A stretch of DNA of 64,000 bases, taken from the NCBI GenBank assembly GCA_017591395.1, contig WEDG01001317.1, forward strand, positions 1 through 64,000. The letters run 5' to 3'. Positions 1-44,349 of this stretch are shown here, piece by piece. Made by a program: the position numbers and the translations under genes. Source of the stretch: Schistocephalus solidus (Eukaryota > Platyhelminthes > Cestoda > Diphyllobothriidea > Diphyllobothriidae). The notes below the pieces were generated by a model that was not told the DNA's origin, made no database searches, and saw only the letters and a list, made by a program, of their open reading frames with translations. Each line of letters starts with the position of its first letter. The first letter of the stretch is position 1.

Positions 1-33
1 TGATGTGCTTCGTTCGGTTACGTATTGCTCCTC

Positions 34-330
34 CTCCTCCTCCTCCTCTCCTCCTCCTCTTCCTCCTCCTCCTCCCTCCTCCTCCCTCCTCCTCCTCCTC
101 CCTCCTCCTCCTCCTCCTCCACATCCTCCTCCTCCTCCACATCCTCCTCCTCCACATCCTCCTCCTCCACATCCTCCTCCTCCACATCCTCCTCCTCCAC
201 ATCCTCCTCCTTCACATCCTCCTCCTCCACATCCTCCTCCTCCTCCTCCTCCTCCTCCTCCTCCTCCTCCTCCTCCTTCTCCTCCTCTTCCTCCTCCTTC
301 TCCTCTTCCTCCTCAACGCCTCACTGAAGC
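34..330 (+). repeat. (TCC)n microsatellite with embedded 15-bp units
   Basis: The tract is almost pure TCC/CCT. Between about 119 and 235 an interrupted unit of 15 bases (ccacatcctcctcct) recurs roughly eight times with small variants. Long open frames across it are low-complexity artefacts. It ends about 55 bases upstream of a PI4KB exon. Confidence 0.95.
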
Positions 331-386
331 TCCTTTCACTTCAGCATATCATTTTTTAATGTGGTTTGTGCTTCCCTTGTGTTTAG

Positions 387-33431
<33,045 letters not shown>

Positions 33432-35940
33432 TGACTCGCTTTTCACCCAACGAATAATGGCGCCATCTCTGCTGCTGCTGCTGCCATTTCCACCTGCCTG
33501 TCTGCCGTACCACACACATGCACTAACTTACAACTATTGTTTCTGTCTTATTTTTTAATTAATTTTTCTTTTTACTGATGAAGAAGAAGACAACCAAGTG
33601 AACGTGCACGTCTCTGTCTCCGACAGCTGTCCCCTCTTTTTTTTTATTCCAGTGCATGTAAATAACCTGCTGTTCGGTTGCGTAAATTCATTTTTATGCT
33701 TTCTCGTTTTGTTGCTACTCGGCAGTCCGAGTCTTTCGTGCGGCTGCGAAGCAGAGTCCTCCCTCGTCCGTAGTTCCATACCTGTTTGATCAATGCCGCT
33801 CCCTGTTTGATCTGCCCTCCCCCCACCCCGTTATATTCTCTGTATTTGCTCTCCTCAACTTTGTGACTCATCGGCCTTCTCGCAACTGTGATGCAAATAT
33901 AGCACACCCGTCCTGAGAAACTGTGGCTGGGCTTGATCAAAAACCATCATTTTATGGGAAACATTTACCAACCAGCAATCGTGCTGGGTAAGGTTACAGT
34001 GTGCATCTCTGGTTTGGGGCGCGGTAGCCAAGGCCGCATATGGAAGACGGGGAAGGTGTGAATATGGTTGAGTAAATGAGGAAAGTGCATTAAATGGCCA
34101 ATAGGATAATGCAAAGCAGACATAAATAAGCCTTCCTCTCTAAGTCCGCATATAAAGTTCTTGAAAGCGAGCGCTATATTAGACGAAAACAAAAAAGCAG
34201 GAAAGTAGCTAGCCTGAAAGTACGAAAAGGGCAGGGATTGGTTGATGAAGAAAGAGGAACTTGTCACAGGTCAAGTAGCCAATACCATCGTGTGGAAGAG
34301 GATTGACAATATTATAGCGCAACATCTGCACTTTATTCCACGTGGTCAACAAAAATGGGGATAAGTCGTGGTTTCACTTACAGAGCGGGTGAGAGAGTTC
34401 GTTTGCAGCCCCAAAAATATTGGCAGTCAAATAAACTACTGTGACAGTGGGAGTTAGAATAATTAGTTTAAGTTCTGTCGTAAAAATTATTGTAAATCAA
34501 ATAAATTAGTGGGTAGGATTTAGGGACGGAGAAGTTAATTTGTATACCCAAAAATATCATTAGGATTGGGTAGCTCTTAAGCTATTTATCCCCGACAATT
34601 TATCACAATTCAGATTAAGTAGGAAGTTAGCATGGAAAAGAGCATTTTTCTCTGCTAAATCAATCTGAAATCAGTTAAATTATGCTAGGAAAGGAATTTA
34701 GGATGGAAACGTTCAAAGTTGATCTCGCAGCAGGATTACGCATGGTTGTAGAACATCAAAGTAAACTTTTATCAACAAAACTATTGGAAACGTAATACAG
34801 TAAAACTGACTAGAAATGCATGGTGGAAAAGGCTACGCTTCTCCCCTGATAAATATATAAGAATCAAATTGAGTATGGAAAAAGTTGGATTTATCACGGA
34901 AATGGCAATTACTATCACCAAAAAAGGTAGCAGAGGATTACGTAGGGAACATCTTTTTTTGCTTCCCAAGTTGAGCATGCCGCACGGGAAAACTGACAAA
35001 TTCGGTTGAGTTCAATTCTCTGGCATCCCTGCGATTCCGTGTAAATCTTTCTTCGCTGACTAACGATTTTTACATGGGTCTGCAATTCTCACTTTATCTA
35101 GACTAGTCGATTTTTCTGCATTGTCAAGACAACCGAGTTACCGCGTATGGAACAGCGAAGGCGTAGGATATAACCCAATTTTGTCCCCGATAAAGCCAAT
35201 ATACCGTCTCAGTCTAGTCCAAAGTCAAGGTGAACGAGAGGGCTGTCAACTGGACTGCGCGCTGATCAACACTAGACAGCGAAGCAGCCTATCCTAAACA
35301 AGTACAATAAATATAAACGACTACTCAAATGGGAACAGTAGTTAACGTTTAACGGATAAATATTACTGCAGTTGAATTGCAAATCTCTGACTCAAGTAGC
35401 ATCTATTGATGAAAGGTGATGAAGAGGATTTTTAAAATATGAAAACAGCAGATGGAGTGGGACAATGATATCAGTGAGGGTTTATTTCTGTGGAATTTGT
35501 TTGCCGAGCAACATCACCGCAGTCCAAAAGAAACCAAATTTTTTTTTCTCAAGACTTGTTAATGAATCTGACTGCCCTTTAGTTTTCTCATTCGGTTCCG
35601 GTTTCGGGAAACCAAACTTGCTAAGTCAGACGGCCACCAGATTTGGACAGAGTGAAAGTGAAGTGACCGTCCGATACCGCCTATAAAGAAATTTAGAATT
35701 GTCTTTTGACTAGTCTCGACCATGGCCTCATCGGGAATGGAGTTTGACAAGCAAGATCGCTGCAGAATATCATAGGCGTCTCTTTGAAAGTCTAGCCAGG
35801 CTGTTTATGTGGCACTTGCGTGTATTTAAATCTAATATTTGCTGGAAATCTTTATACCATATCTAAATTCCTTCTAATAGAAGAACTAACAAAAATAAAT
35901 TATCTATTTTGACCCAAGGTCCTTCAGCCGAATCGTTTGT
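33432..35940. other. Downstream of PI4KB, no gene seen
   Basis: This holds the PI4KB 3' region and intergenic sequence. I find no convincing exon, promoter or polyadenylation signal close to the stop; an AATAAA occurs only around 34,431. Open frames are short. Confidence 0.45.
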
Positions 35941-35944
35941 TGTT

Positions 35945-36120
35945 TACGCCGTCATCAGCCAGTCATAGCCAACCCCAGGTGGTTTACCACCCGAAGATCG
36001 AACCCATGACCTGTTGATCAGAAGTCTTACGCTCTAAACATTGAGCTACGGGCTCTTTGTCTTGCCGCTTTATATCGGGAATGTGGAAATTCGTTGATGA
36101 ACGTTCATCAATCCAATACA
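35945..36120 (-). mobile_element. tRNA-derived SINE, minus orientation
   Basis: On + it reads cgccgtcatcagccagtcat, acccgaagatcgaacccatg, aacattgagctacgggctct and cgttgatgaacgttcatcaa. The SINE order is reversed. Confidence 0.8.
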
Positions 36121-36312
36121 GCCTATCTGCGCTTGCAACACACATGACCTGGTCCCCCCTCCCCACATAGAAAATCAGGATTTCACGCTAAATCAGTGAA
36201 CTGTAGTGCAGGTGCAACATGGAGGACGAGCCGAAGCACACACTTCCCACGTAAGTGAGATATGCCGATTCCATTCCTGCAATGTGTGATATGTGTGCTA
36301 TGTGTTCATGTG

Positions 36313-36682
36313 TGCCCCCTAAACGGGCCACGTGGTAGATGCGTTGGACCAACACGGGGGCCACATTAGGGCACGGCATGCGTTATTCGGGTTGCGCTCC
36401 CATAACAAATGCCGAACATGGAGGTGTGGTAGCACGCCTAGGGGTGGCTAGGACTTAGGGGACCCAGCCGCGCCAGCCACCTGCGTCCTCTCCCGCCTCC
36501 GGTCTTCTTGACTCTGTCTTGACACCGGGCTCAGGTGGGGGAGGAGGAGAGAGTGCGGTAGATGCAGCGCAAGTCTACTATCACTTTAAACTAAATCACG
36601 CGCAATTCACCGTCCCTGCTCAACTTTCCCATGAGCATACGGTGGACATCGTCGGACTACGACGGTCGAACTGTCGTTTGTG
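36313..36682 (+). mobile_element. GC-rich short mobile repeat with 13-bp target duplication
   Basis: The ~370 bp unit is flanked by a perfect direct repeat ATGTGTTCATGTG at 36,300-36,312 and 36,683-36,695, so it moved here as a unit. It starts tgccccctaaacgggccacg and ends gacggtcgaactgtcg plus a few bases. There is no open frame, no poly(A) and no terminal inverted repeat. A possible A-box-like TGGTAGATGCG lies near the start. It is nearly identical to 53,722-54,086. Confidence 0.85.
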
Positions 36683-36744
36683 ATGTGTTCATGTGCGGTG
36701 TATATGCTTGTGAAGAGGTATATGGTGCTGTGATATGGTCGATG

Positions 36745-37640
36745 GTGTTCTACCGGAGGTTTTAAGGGAAGTGCATGTGACCTAATAGGCCCATTTGATG
36801 AGAGAATGTGCGTGGGCAATGTGGACATTGGAAGGTGGATGTGGCGAGTGTACTTCGAGACAACTGCGCTGCTCCACCGTTTACTATGGTGGATTCAGAC
36901 GTGACCGTCCAGGCCAATGCGTGAGATGAATGTTTGACAGGGACGAGCGCAAGTAAGGATCCAGTCCACATTACTGCTGTTAGGGTTGAGGGTGGCAGTT
37001 GGCGTCGCGTCAGAAGGTGGGAGGGATCACTCCAATTGTGGTTTCGGACACGTAGTATTGTTCGTCATCGTCACGGGGATTTTGTGGAGGTGACGGTAAT
37101 TGATGCCGGCGGCGCATCAACTGTGGTCATCATTGGATAGGATGGTTCTTGTCGTGGACGCCATGGGGATTTGGGTAAGGTTGATAATTGGGACATTTGT
37201 AGATGCAACAGTTGGGGGTGTTAGATGTTTACTGCATTGAGTCCGGAGATGTTCGACAATGCCAATCTGCGAGCTGAATATTCGGTGGTTGTGTGGGCTT
37301 TTTGGAAGGGGGTTGGCTGTTGGTGCTGTGAATCGGAGGCACTTATGCCTTGTGAGCCGCTATTCTAGCTTTTGCGCTGAGAATCCGAATTGTTGCGTAG
37401 ACTTCTACCTCAGTCTCGACCACTCTGCTGCAGACTCTTCTGTCCTGGGTGAGTCCCTCCCAGGTCACTGGGACGATTTGCAATTGCTTGGAGAGTTCTT
37501 CTGGGCGGTGGTGAAGTTTTATATTAGTCCCACTTGTTTGCGAGCAATCATAGCAACACCTCCATAGAAGAATTGTTCGGATAATTGCTCTTCCTCCGTC
37601 CTCACCAGGATGCCACTTCATCGCAGTTTCAGGTGCCAGG
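36745..37640 (-). mobile_element. Zinc-finger non-LTR retrotransposon fragment, minus orientation
   Basis: The minus strand reads LQIVPVTWEGLTQDRRVCSR and KARIAAHKA (37,343-37,500, the RT-to-finger linker), then a Thr/Pro-rich stretch, then a C2H2 finger CPHCPRTFSHQMGLLGHMHF (36,762-36,850). The order matches the long copy at 41,040-45,120. It is frameshifted. Confidence 0.75.
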
Positions 37641-37774
37641 GAGGAGAGGAAGAGAGCGAGATTCGGACGGAGGCTGTGGAGGAATTAATCTCCACGTCGA
37701 ACCAGCTCGTCCATCACTCAGCGCATTTTTCTCAATATAAACAATCTCAGCCGCTTTAGGCTAGGATGGGGCAC

Positions 37775-37925
37775 TACAAGCCGTGGCTTGGAAGGTTGAG
37801 GGGATAAATTGTACCGCATGGTCAGCCCAGTGTTTGTGTATCTGTGGTGGACTGAGAGTCCGGTTGCAATGGCTCCTTCTTAATGTGGCCTTTATGGCAC
37901 TCCCACACCATGGCACTCCCAATCA
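37775..37925 (+). repeat. Fragment of the tggcttggaagg repeat family
   Basis: The block caagccgtggcttggaaggt, then tgtaccgcatggtcagccca and tggactgagagtc, recurs at 45,150-45,270 and 45,515-45,660. Confidence 0.65.
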
Positions 37926-37939
37926 GTTGTGTCGTAGTG

Positions 37940-38390
37940 TTCTTGTTTGTGTGTGCTGTGCGACGCAGCGGAAACATTGGTGAAACCCGTGTCTGTGCTT
38001 TTAGCTAGTTCCTATGTCGGAATTACAGTATCAAGTATTTGTCATATTAGACGCATAAAACTTTTTGTACTGGTTGATTGTAGAATAGGTATTCGGTGGT
38101 TATTCCACAGTGCTTGATTGGCTTCGACCCAAATGTTCATTGAAATTTTGGGTCTGACCATAAAATGTTATGTCCCGGTCACTTAACTCCATGTCCTGCA
38201 CATAATAATTCTAGTAATTATTTCGCTGATTATTCTCTGGAGTTCATATACCAGAAAAAGCATAGGGAACGCTGGGGGACCCACTGCGTAGCTGAACCCC
38301 ACGTTGCTGTGCCACGCAGCAATAACATCGGCGAAACAGGTGTCTGGGATTTTAGCTAGTACCTATGCCAAAAGTATGGAATAACTTCTT
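37940..38390 (+). mobile_element. Dispersed monomer of the hammerhead satellite (retrozyme-like)
   Basis: In the orientation opposite to the array, two hammerhead 3' cores (gtgaaacccgtgtctgtgc with GTC at 37,991-37,993, and cggcgaaacaggtgtctggg with GTC at 38,342-38,344) bound one monomer of 351 bases, close to the 356-base array period. The box before the second core reads CTGCGTA, so it is no longer canonical. The body (attctctggagttcatatac, atgttcattgaaattttggg) is the satellite body. Confidence 0.8.
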
Positions 38391-38392
38391 TA

Positions 38393-38411
38393 TCATATAT
38401 ATATATATAGC
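38393..38411 (+). repeat. Short (TA)n tract
   Basis: A dinucleotide run between two oppositely oriented copies of the satellite. Confidence 0.9.
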
Positions 38412-38419
38412 ACATATAT

Positions 38420-38510
38420 TATACCGTAAGTCCGACATAGGTACTAGCTAAAAGCCCAGACACGTGTTTCGCCGATGTTTCTGCTGCAGTTGCCGTGCCT
38501 TTGCTGTGCA
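38420..38510 (-). repeat. Partial satellite copy in array orientation
   Basis: It carries accgtaagtccgacataggt, tactagctaaaagcccagac and acgtgtttcgccgatgtttc, then diverges. It faces the copy at 37,940 across the (TA)n tract. Confidence 0.75.
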
Positions 38511-39880
38511 CCACTGTGTCTGTCAAGATTATCGGTTCTCACTTTCATTTCACGTACTTGCATAGGTTGCGATGAACGCGGGGGACTCCAATTCCTGTCC
38601 AACATTTCCTTACTTTTAAACAGCACTCTCAGTTAAACCGCACAAACTTTCATCAGTAGCCTTTTGTTTATTTTTTTTCTTTTCACGATATCCGCTTTGT
38701 AATACTCCACTTTAGTCATGCTTTCTTGGAGTAGTTTTGATTCGAGCTGATCATATTTTCCACTTCTATTGAATGACACCTCTTGGTGAGGATGATCTGT
38801 GCGGAACAGTTTGTTCATTTCGCTAGGACCTACGCCGAACTTACGATCAGGATTTATGTACTGCATCGATCTCATTTCACTGACAGTGACTAGGCAGCAC
38901 TTCGGTGAAGGTATTCAGCACTCCTAACGAGTCTCTCTACTCGCATAGGCATTTACCGACCGAATTCGTGTCACTGCAACTTTGCTTTCCTTGCCCTACT
39001 ACTGAAGTTGATTATTTACTCTCATTAGCGCTCTTGGAGCTTAAATTATACACGAAATCTCATTTTCCAAACAGCCACCTTTTTGGAGTTCTAATGTCGG
39101 CTAAAAGCGGCGCAAGACTGCGCATAAACTTACAACTGCCGCAAATAAGCGTAAGCTAACTTAGACAAACATTTGATAGAACTGCAAGGCCGACTGCAAC
39201 GCGTTGACAGCGATAAATGTTTACCATAATGTAATTTAGACCAGACAGCAGTAGTTTGACGACTCAGACAAGGTCTTAAAATCAGCAGACGATGCTGAAC
39301 ACAGGCAGCCACATCGCTTGCACCTGAGCTGTGATGGACTCACGCTAGCACTGTCTACAGTCCCAATTGGTCAAATTTGCCCCAATCTGATAGACCGAAA
39401 TCGGCCCACTCTGAGTTTGGATGTTGAGCGAATGTTCAAGTAGCCGTATTAAGACACCAATTTTCCTCTTTTCGTGTGTACTCTTGACGATCCGACGCAA
39501 AAGTGAGTGAATATTGGTTATTTTTTCAAATGTGACCTTTCAACTATCACCGACCTGAGGAAGGTTCTGTTTAGAATGTTTGGTGAGATGTAATACCCTA
39601 AATTATTCGAACTATAAGTGTACGCTTTGTAAAAACATCTTACTTCAATTCACTAAGCACTGACAACTTTGAAATTTAAACTGTGCTTTCTAATCAAAAG
39701 TGCCTATGAAGTAAGTTTGCTTTTGACCAGTTAAATCTTTCGTGCATTGTAATGCTGGCGGTGTCCAATACGGATAGCCAGACAAATGCACATGCAAATT
39801 AATAGACGGGCAATTGTATTCAGTGATTACAACACAGCCAAAAATTTCTCTTCAGCACAGGTAAGTCCTCCTTTTTCAAT
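38510..39880. other. Intergenic, nothing recognised
   Basis: No supported coding region, RNA or mobile element was seen. Confidence 0.4.
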
Positions 39881-39883
39881 ACT

Positions 39884-40620
39884 TACGGTAGACGGTCAAG
39901 CTCATAAAATGCTATTCGGAATTCTGAAGTGAGTTTAAGATTAGAAAGTACTCTTCGGATCAGGCTTTACATTGATTATCAAGGAACGTTACCAAAAGAT
40001 ATCTTGGTCACAAAATTGTGAATGTTCTTTTTCTCCGCCCACAAAAACGCTTAGCTAAAAACGGTTGCTTATTCAGTAAGAATTATTCCCCATGACTCTA
40101 AAATTCCCTTATAAATTCACACATTTTTTCTTAGAATACATCCAGAAGAGATGTCTTTCGTGTGTTCCATTGGTAGCATATTGCGTCTTCTGTGAATTTT
40201 TGGACGTAAAAGAATTGTAAATGTGAAGTTTCTTGGACCGTGATGTGCCCATTTATTCAGCACCGTATCTGTTCATTTAATGTTGGTGCTTATGAATTAT
40301 AAAGCATATTCTATATCTATAGCAATATTTTGAGACATGCATCCAGTGGTGGATCTTGTGCAATGAGCATAATAATTTTTAAATTTTAAATTTTAAACAC
40401 TGCCGGAAATATCTATGGATTATACTCCAAAACCTACTTAAGTAATCCTTACCTCTCTTTACATCATACTAAAATGTAGCTTAAATTTGTTTGACTTGTT
40501 GAAATGTATGATACTTATATAGAAAGTATACAGCATTTAGTTTTGAAAAAATTAGCGCAACTACAAATGTGGTCTGGGATCGAAATAATTCTGGATTTGA
40601 AAAGGTTCTTAAACCTAAAT
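39884..40620. mobile_element. AT-rich TIR-type repeat, left end only
   Basis: The start TACGGTAGACGGTCAAGCTC, then ATAAAATGCTATTCGGAATT, parallels the left ends at 6,779 and 1,061. The following AT-rich sequence shares short blocks with 7,300-7,500 and 47,690-47,940. The right end was not found. Confidence 0.45.
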
Positions 40621-40684
40621 TTACCCGGTACAAGAACAAATATGAGTCCCAGGAAGTAACTGAGGAGTAGTAGACGCGATCACT

Positions 40685-40768
40685 GGTACAAGAACTTTAT
40701 TCGCCTGACGTTTTAGCTTGGTCCTCAAGCCTGAATCAAAAACGCCAGTTGAATAAATTTCTTGTACC
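40685..40768. repeat. Imperfect palindrome of two Penelope 3' termini
   Basis: The left arm ggtacaagaactttattcgc, then ctgacgtttt, is mirrored by aacgccagttgaataaattt, then cttgtacc. Each arm is the terminal block that follows the hammerhead-like core in Penelope copies here (GTCAGGCGAATAAA and tail), so two ends face each other. Confidence 0.7.
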
Positions 40769-41280
40769 ATCGACCGCGGCCGCTTCTTCTCATATACTCT
40801 ATTTTCAAGTAAAAAAATAAGGAAGACGAAATTTATAACTAAAAAATGTATATTAAACAATATTTAGGTTATTGTTTTAGTAAAATATATTTAAAATTAT
40901 AAGTGCATTGAAAATCCCTGTGAAAAGTGTTATTAATTAGTAATTTTCTCCTAATGTATTTTTGCAGTCAATGCAAGCATCAGGTGGCGAGGAAAATATG
41001 TTTGGGTTCTTTTTGAAGCTACTATTACAAACTACCAAACTTCCCACCTCCCCCTCTCAAAATGTCTAAAGGTGAGGGCGACAGCAACCCCGTAAGCGGC
41101 CCAGGCTAACTCGGGTTGTTCTCCCACTAAAACAAAACCGTTACCCATAGTGGAGTTCGGCAGCCGTCTGGGATGTCCAAGCAGCCCTATTTAGGGACAG
41201 CACTGCTTGCCTCCTCGCGGAGGAAGGGGCTAGAAAAGGTGCCCTAAACAAATGCTGGTTACCACGTCTTCTGCAGCCGG

Positions 41281-42225
41281 TTGTGGCTCACAGGTCGCAA
41301 AATACGTGGTTGTAAAACTCAAACAAACAACAATACCCCCCGTTCTCATCCCCCTCGCCATACCCTCCAGATTGCTCGGGTGAGTCCAGTCACACAAGCA
41401 ACTTGGAATGTTCATTCCCTTTTAGACAATCCTAGGAGCAACTGGCCAGAAAGGAGGAGGGCGCTAGTTGCTCGGGAACTGGCGCGATATAAGGTGTACA
41501 TTGCTGCTCTCAGCTAGACCCGATTCTCTGAGCAGGGTCAGCTGGAGGAGGTGGGTGCTGGCTATACCTTCTTCTGGAGCGGCTGGCCAAAAGGCAGAGC
41601 GACGCGACGCTGGTGTTGCCTTTGCCATCCGTAACGACATCGTGGGACGTCTGCCCTGTCTGCCGCAGGGTATCAATGATCACCTGATGAGCCTCCGCCT
41701 GTCTCTTCGGGAAGACCAGTTCACCACCATCATCAGAGCCTACGCTCTGCCAATGACGAGCTCTGATGCGGCGAAGGACAAATTCTACGAGGACCTGCAC
41801 GCCCTGCTGGCGACTGTGCCGAAGGTGGACAAGTTAATTGTCCTTGGTGACTTCAATGCCCGCGTCGGGACGGACCACGCTGCCTGGAAGTGAGTGCTGG
41901 GTCCCCACGGTCTCGGTTTCTGTAACGATAACGGCCTTCTTCTTCTGCAAACGTGTGTGGAACACCGTATCCTGCTGACCAACACCTTCTTCCGCCTTCC
42001 GACGCGGGAGAAGGCCACGTGGATGCAACCTCGGTCGCGGCGCTGGCAGCTGCTAGACTATGTTCTCGGCCGGAGGCGAGATCGACAGGACGTGCTGGTA
42101 ACCAAGGCGATCCGCGATGCCGATGGTTGGACAGATCACCACCTCGTCATCTCCCAGATGAGGCTCCGACTGCAACCCCGACGAAGGCCCCAAGGTAAGA
42201 GGCCGCCATGTAAGTTAAATAATCT
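41281..42225 (+). pseudogene. Endonuclease domain of the retrotransposon
   Basis: This is an exonuclease-endonuclease-phosphatase fold of the kind that nicks target DNA for priming. Visible motifs are TWNVHSL, a GDFNAR box, the middle segment LLQTCVEHRILLTNTFF, and the terminal SDH-type box as TDHHL. A stop replaces a codon at 41,515 (ALS*TRFSEQ), a frameshift follows near 41,597, and a TGA sits at 41,891. Confidence 0.85.
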
Positions 42226-42289
42226 TTTATTACATTTGCCTGCTCACTGTTTTGATTTCAGCAACCAAATAACCGAGAAACTGGAGGAC

Positions 42290-44230
42290 CTGCATGCTCC
42301 AGATAATAACGGCACCGTGGAAACACGATGGGGCCAACTGCGAAATGTCATCCATTTCACCACCCTCAAAGTTCTCGGACGCGAACGCCGTCAACACCAG
42401 GACTGGTTTGACGATAATGACGCCGCCATCAGCAACTTACTTGCGGAGAAGAATGGACTACACAAAGCTCACATGGACCTTAGGACTGACACCACCAAAG
42501 CAGCCTTCTTGAGATGCCACCGCCTTGTACGGCAATGGCTTCGGGAGATGCAGGACGCCTGGATGATCCGAAAGGCTGAGGAAATCCAGGGGTATGCGGA
42601 TCGCAATGAAATGAAAAACTTTTTCAAAGCCATCAAGGCCATCTACGGCCCGTGTATCAAGGGGACCGCAACGCTGCTAAGCTCTGACGGCACAACACTG
42701 CTGACAGACAAATGGCAAATTCTAAAGCGCTGGGCCGAGCACTTCAGAAGTGTCCTTAATTGCTCATCAGCCATCTCCGATGCCGCCATTGACCGGCTCC
42801 CTCAAGTGGACATGAACAATGACCTGGATCTGCCACCTTCCCCTACCAGAAACCATCCGGGCCGTGCAGCAGATTTCCAGTGGTAAAGCACCGGGATCCA
42901 ACGCAATCCAACCGGAAGTCTACAAGCACGGTGGACCCCGGCTGATGGCAGAACTCACAACACTATTCAAAGAGATGTGGCGCCAAGGAAAAGTTCCTCA
43001 GGATTTCAAAGACATGACCATCGTCCATCTCTTTCAACGGAAGGGGAACTGGCAACTCTGTGATAACCACAGAGGCATCTCGTTGCTCAACATGGCCGGG
43101 AAGATCTTCGCTCGTATCCTTCTCAATCGTCTGAACGGTCATTTAGCGCAAAGCCTGCTCCCGGAAAGCCAATGTGGCTTCCGCTGACACCGTGGAACAA
43201 CCGAAATGATCTTTGCCATCCGCCAGCTACAAGAGAAGTGTCAGGAGATGTGAACTCACCTATACACTACCTTCGTGAATCTGATGAAAGCCTTTGACAC
43301 GATGAATCGCGACGGACTGTGGAAAGTCATGCAGAAATTTGGCTGTCCTGAGCCGTTCACGCACATGGTGCGTAAGCTTCATGACGGGATGATGGCGCGT
43401 GACACTGACAACGGGACGGTATCCGAAGCATTCGCAGTGGCCAACGGAGTGAAGCAGGGCTGCGTACTGGCCCTAACCCTCTTCAGTCTCATGTTCTTTG
43501 CTATGCTGATGGATGCAAACGAGTATGGACCTCTTCGCCGCAGGCTGCGCCGATTTTGATTTAACAATCAGTACAGCCAAAATGGTTGTCATGCACCAGC
43601 CGCCACCCAGCTCGGAATACAATGCTCCCCGAATCAATTTCAACGGTGCTCAACTGAAAAATGAAGAAACCTTCACTTATCTAGGAAGCACGCTGTCACG
43701 CAACACGAGAATCGATGACAAGGTTGCCCAACGGATCTCCAAAGCTAGTCAGGCCTTTGGCCGGCTGCAGGCCTCCGTGTGGAATCGCCACGGTATTCAC
43801 CTGAACGCCAAACTATAGATATACAAGGCCGTCGTCTTGACGACACTCCTTTACGGAGCGCAGACCTGGGCCATCTACTCAAACAAAGCCAGGAAGCTGA
43901 ATCACTTCCATCTAAGCTGCCTCCGCAGAATACTGAAGCTGAGATGGCAAGACAGGATGCCGTACACGGAAGTCCTGGAGCGGACCGGAATCCTCATCAT
44001 CAACGCCATGCTGAGGCAAGTGCAACTGCGATGGAGCAGCCACCTAGTAGGAATGGACGACAAGCGACTTCCCAAATGACTTTTCTACGGAGATGTCGCT
44101 ACGGATGCTCGCCAACAGGGCGGTCAAAAGCAACGCTACAAGGACACTTTGAAGAAATCGCTGAAGCAACTGCAAATCAACCCGGCGACCTGGGAGGACT
44201 TCGCCCAGTATAGATCGGCATGTAAAAAGA
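42290..44230 (+). pseudogene. Reverse transcriptase domain of the retrotransposon, catalytic box deleted
   Basis: RT fingers and palm motifs are readable across two frame changes: KAPGSNAIQPEVYK, WQLCDNHRGISLLN, then FVNLMKAFDTMNRDGLWKVM (the first catalytic Asp region) and GVKQGCVLA (motif B). Immediately afterwards MLMDA jumps into MDLFAAGC, so motif C with the F/Y-ADD aspartates is gone. The thumb and tail ([17 protein letters not shown]..) follow. Confidence 0.85.
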
Positions 44231-44349
44231 TCAGTGAAGACTGGTTCAGCAATCTATGAGGCCAACCGGATCGCCCCTGCCAAGGCCAAAATAGCGGCAC
44301 GAAAGTCCCCAGCGCCCTGGACCAACACCGCCAATGCCCAGGCCCTGCC

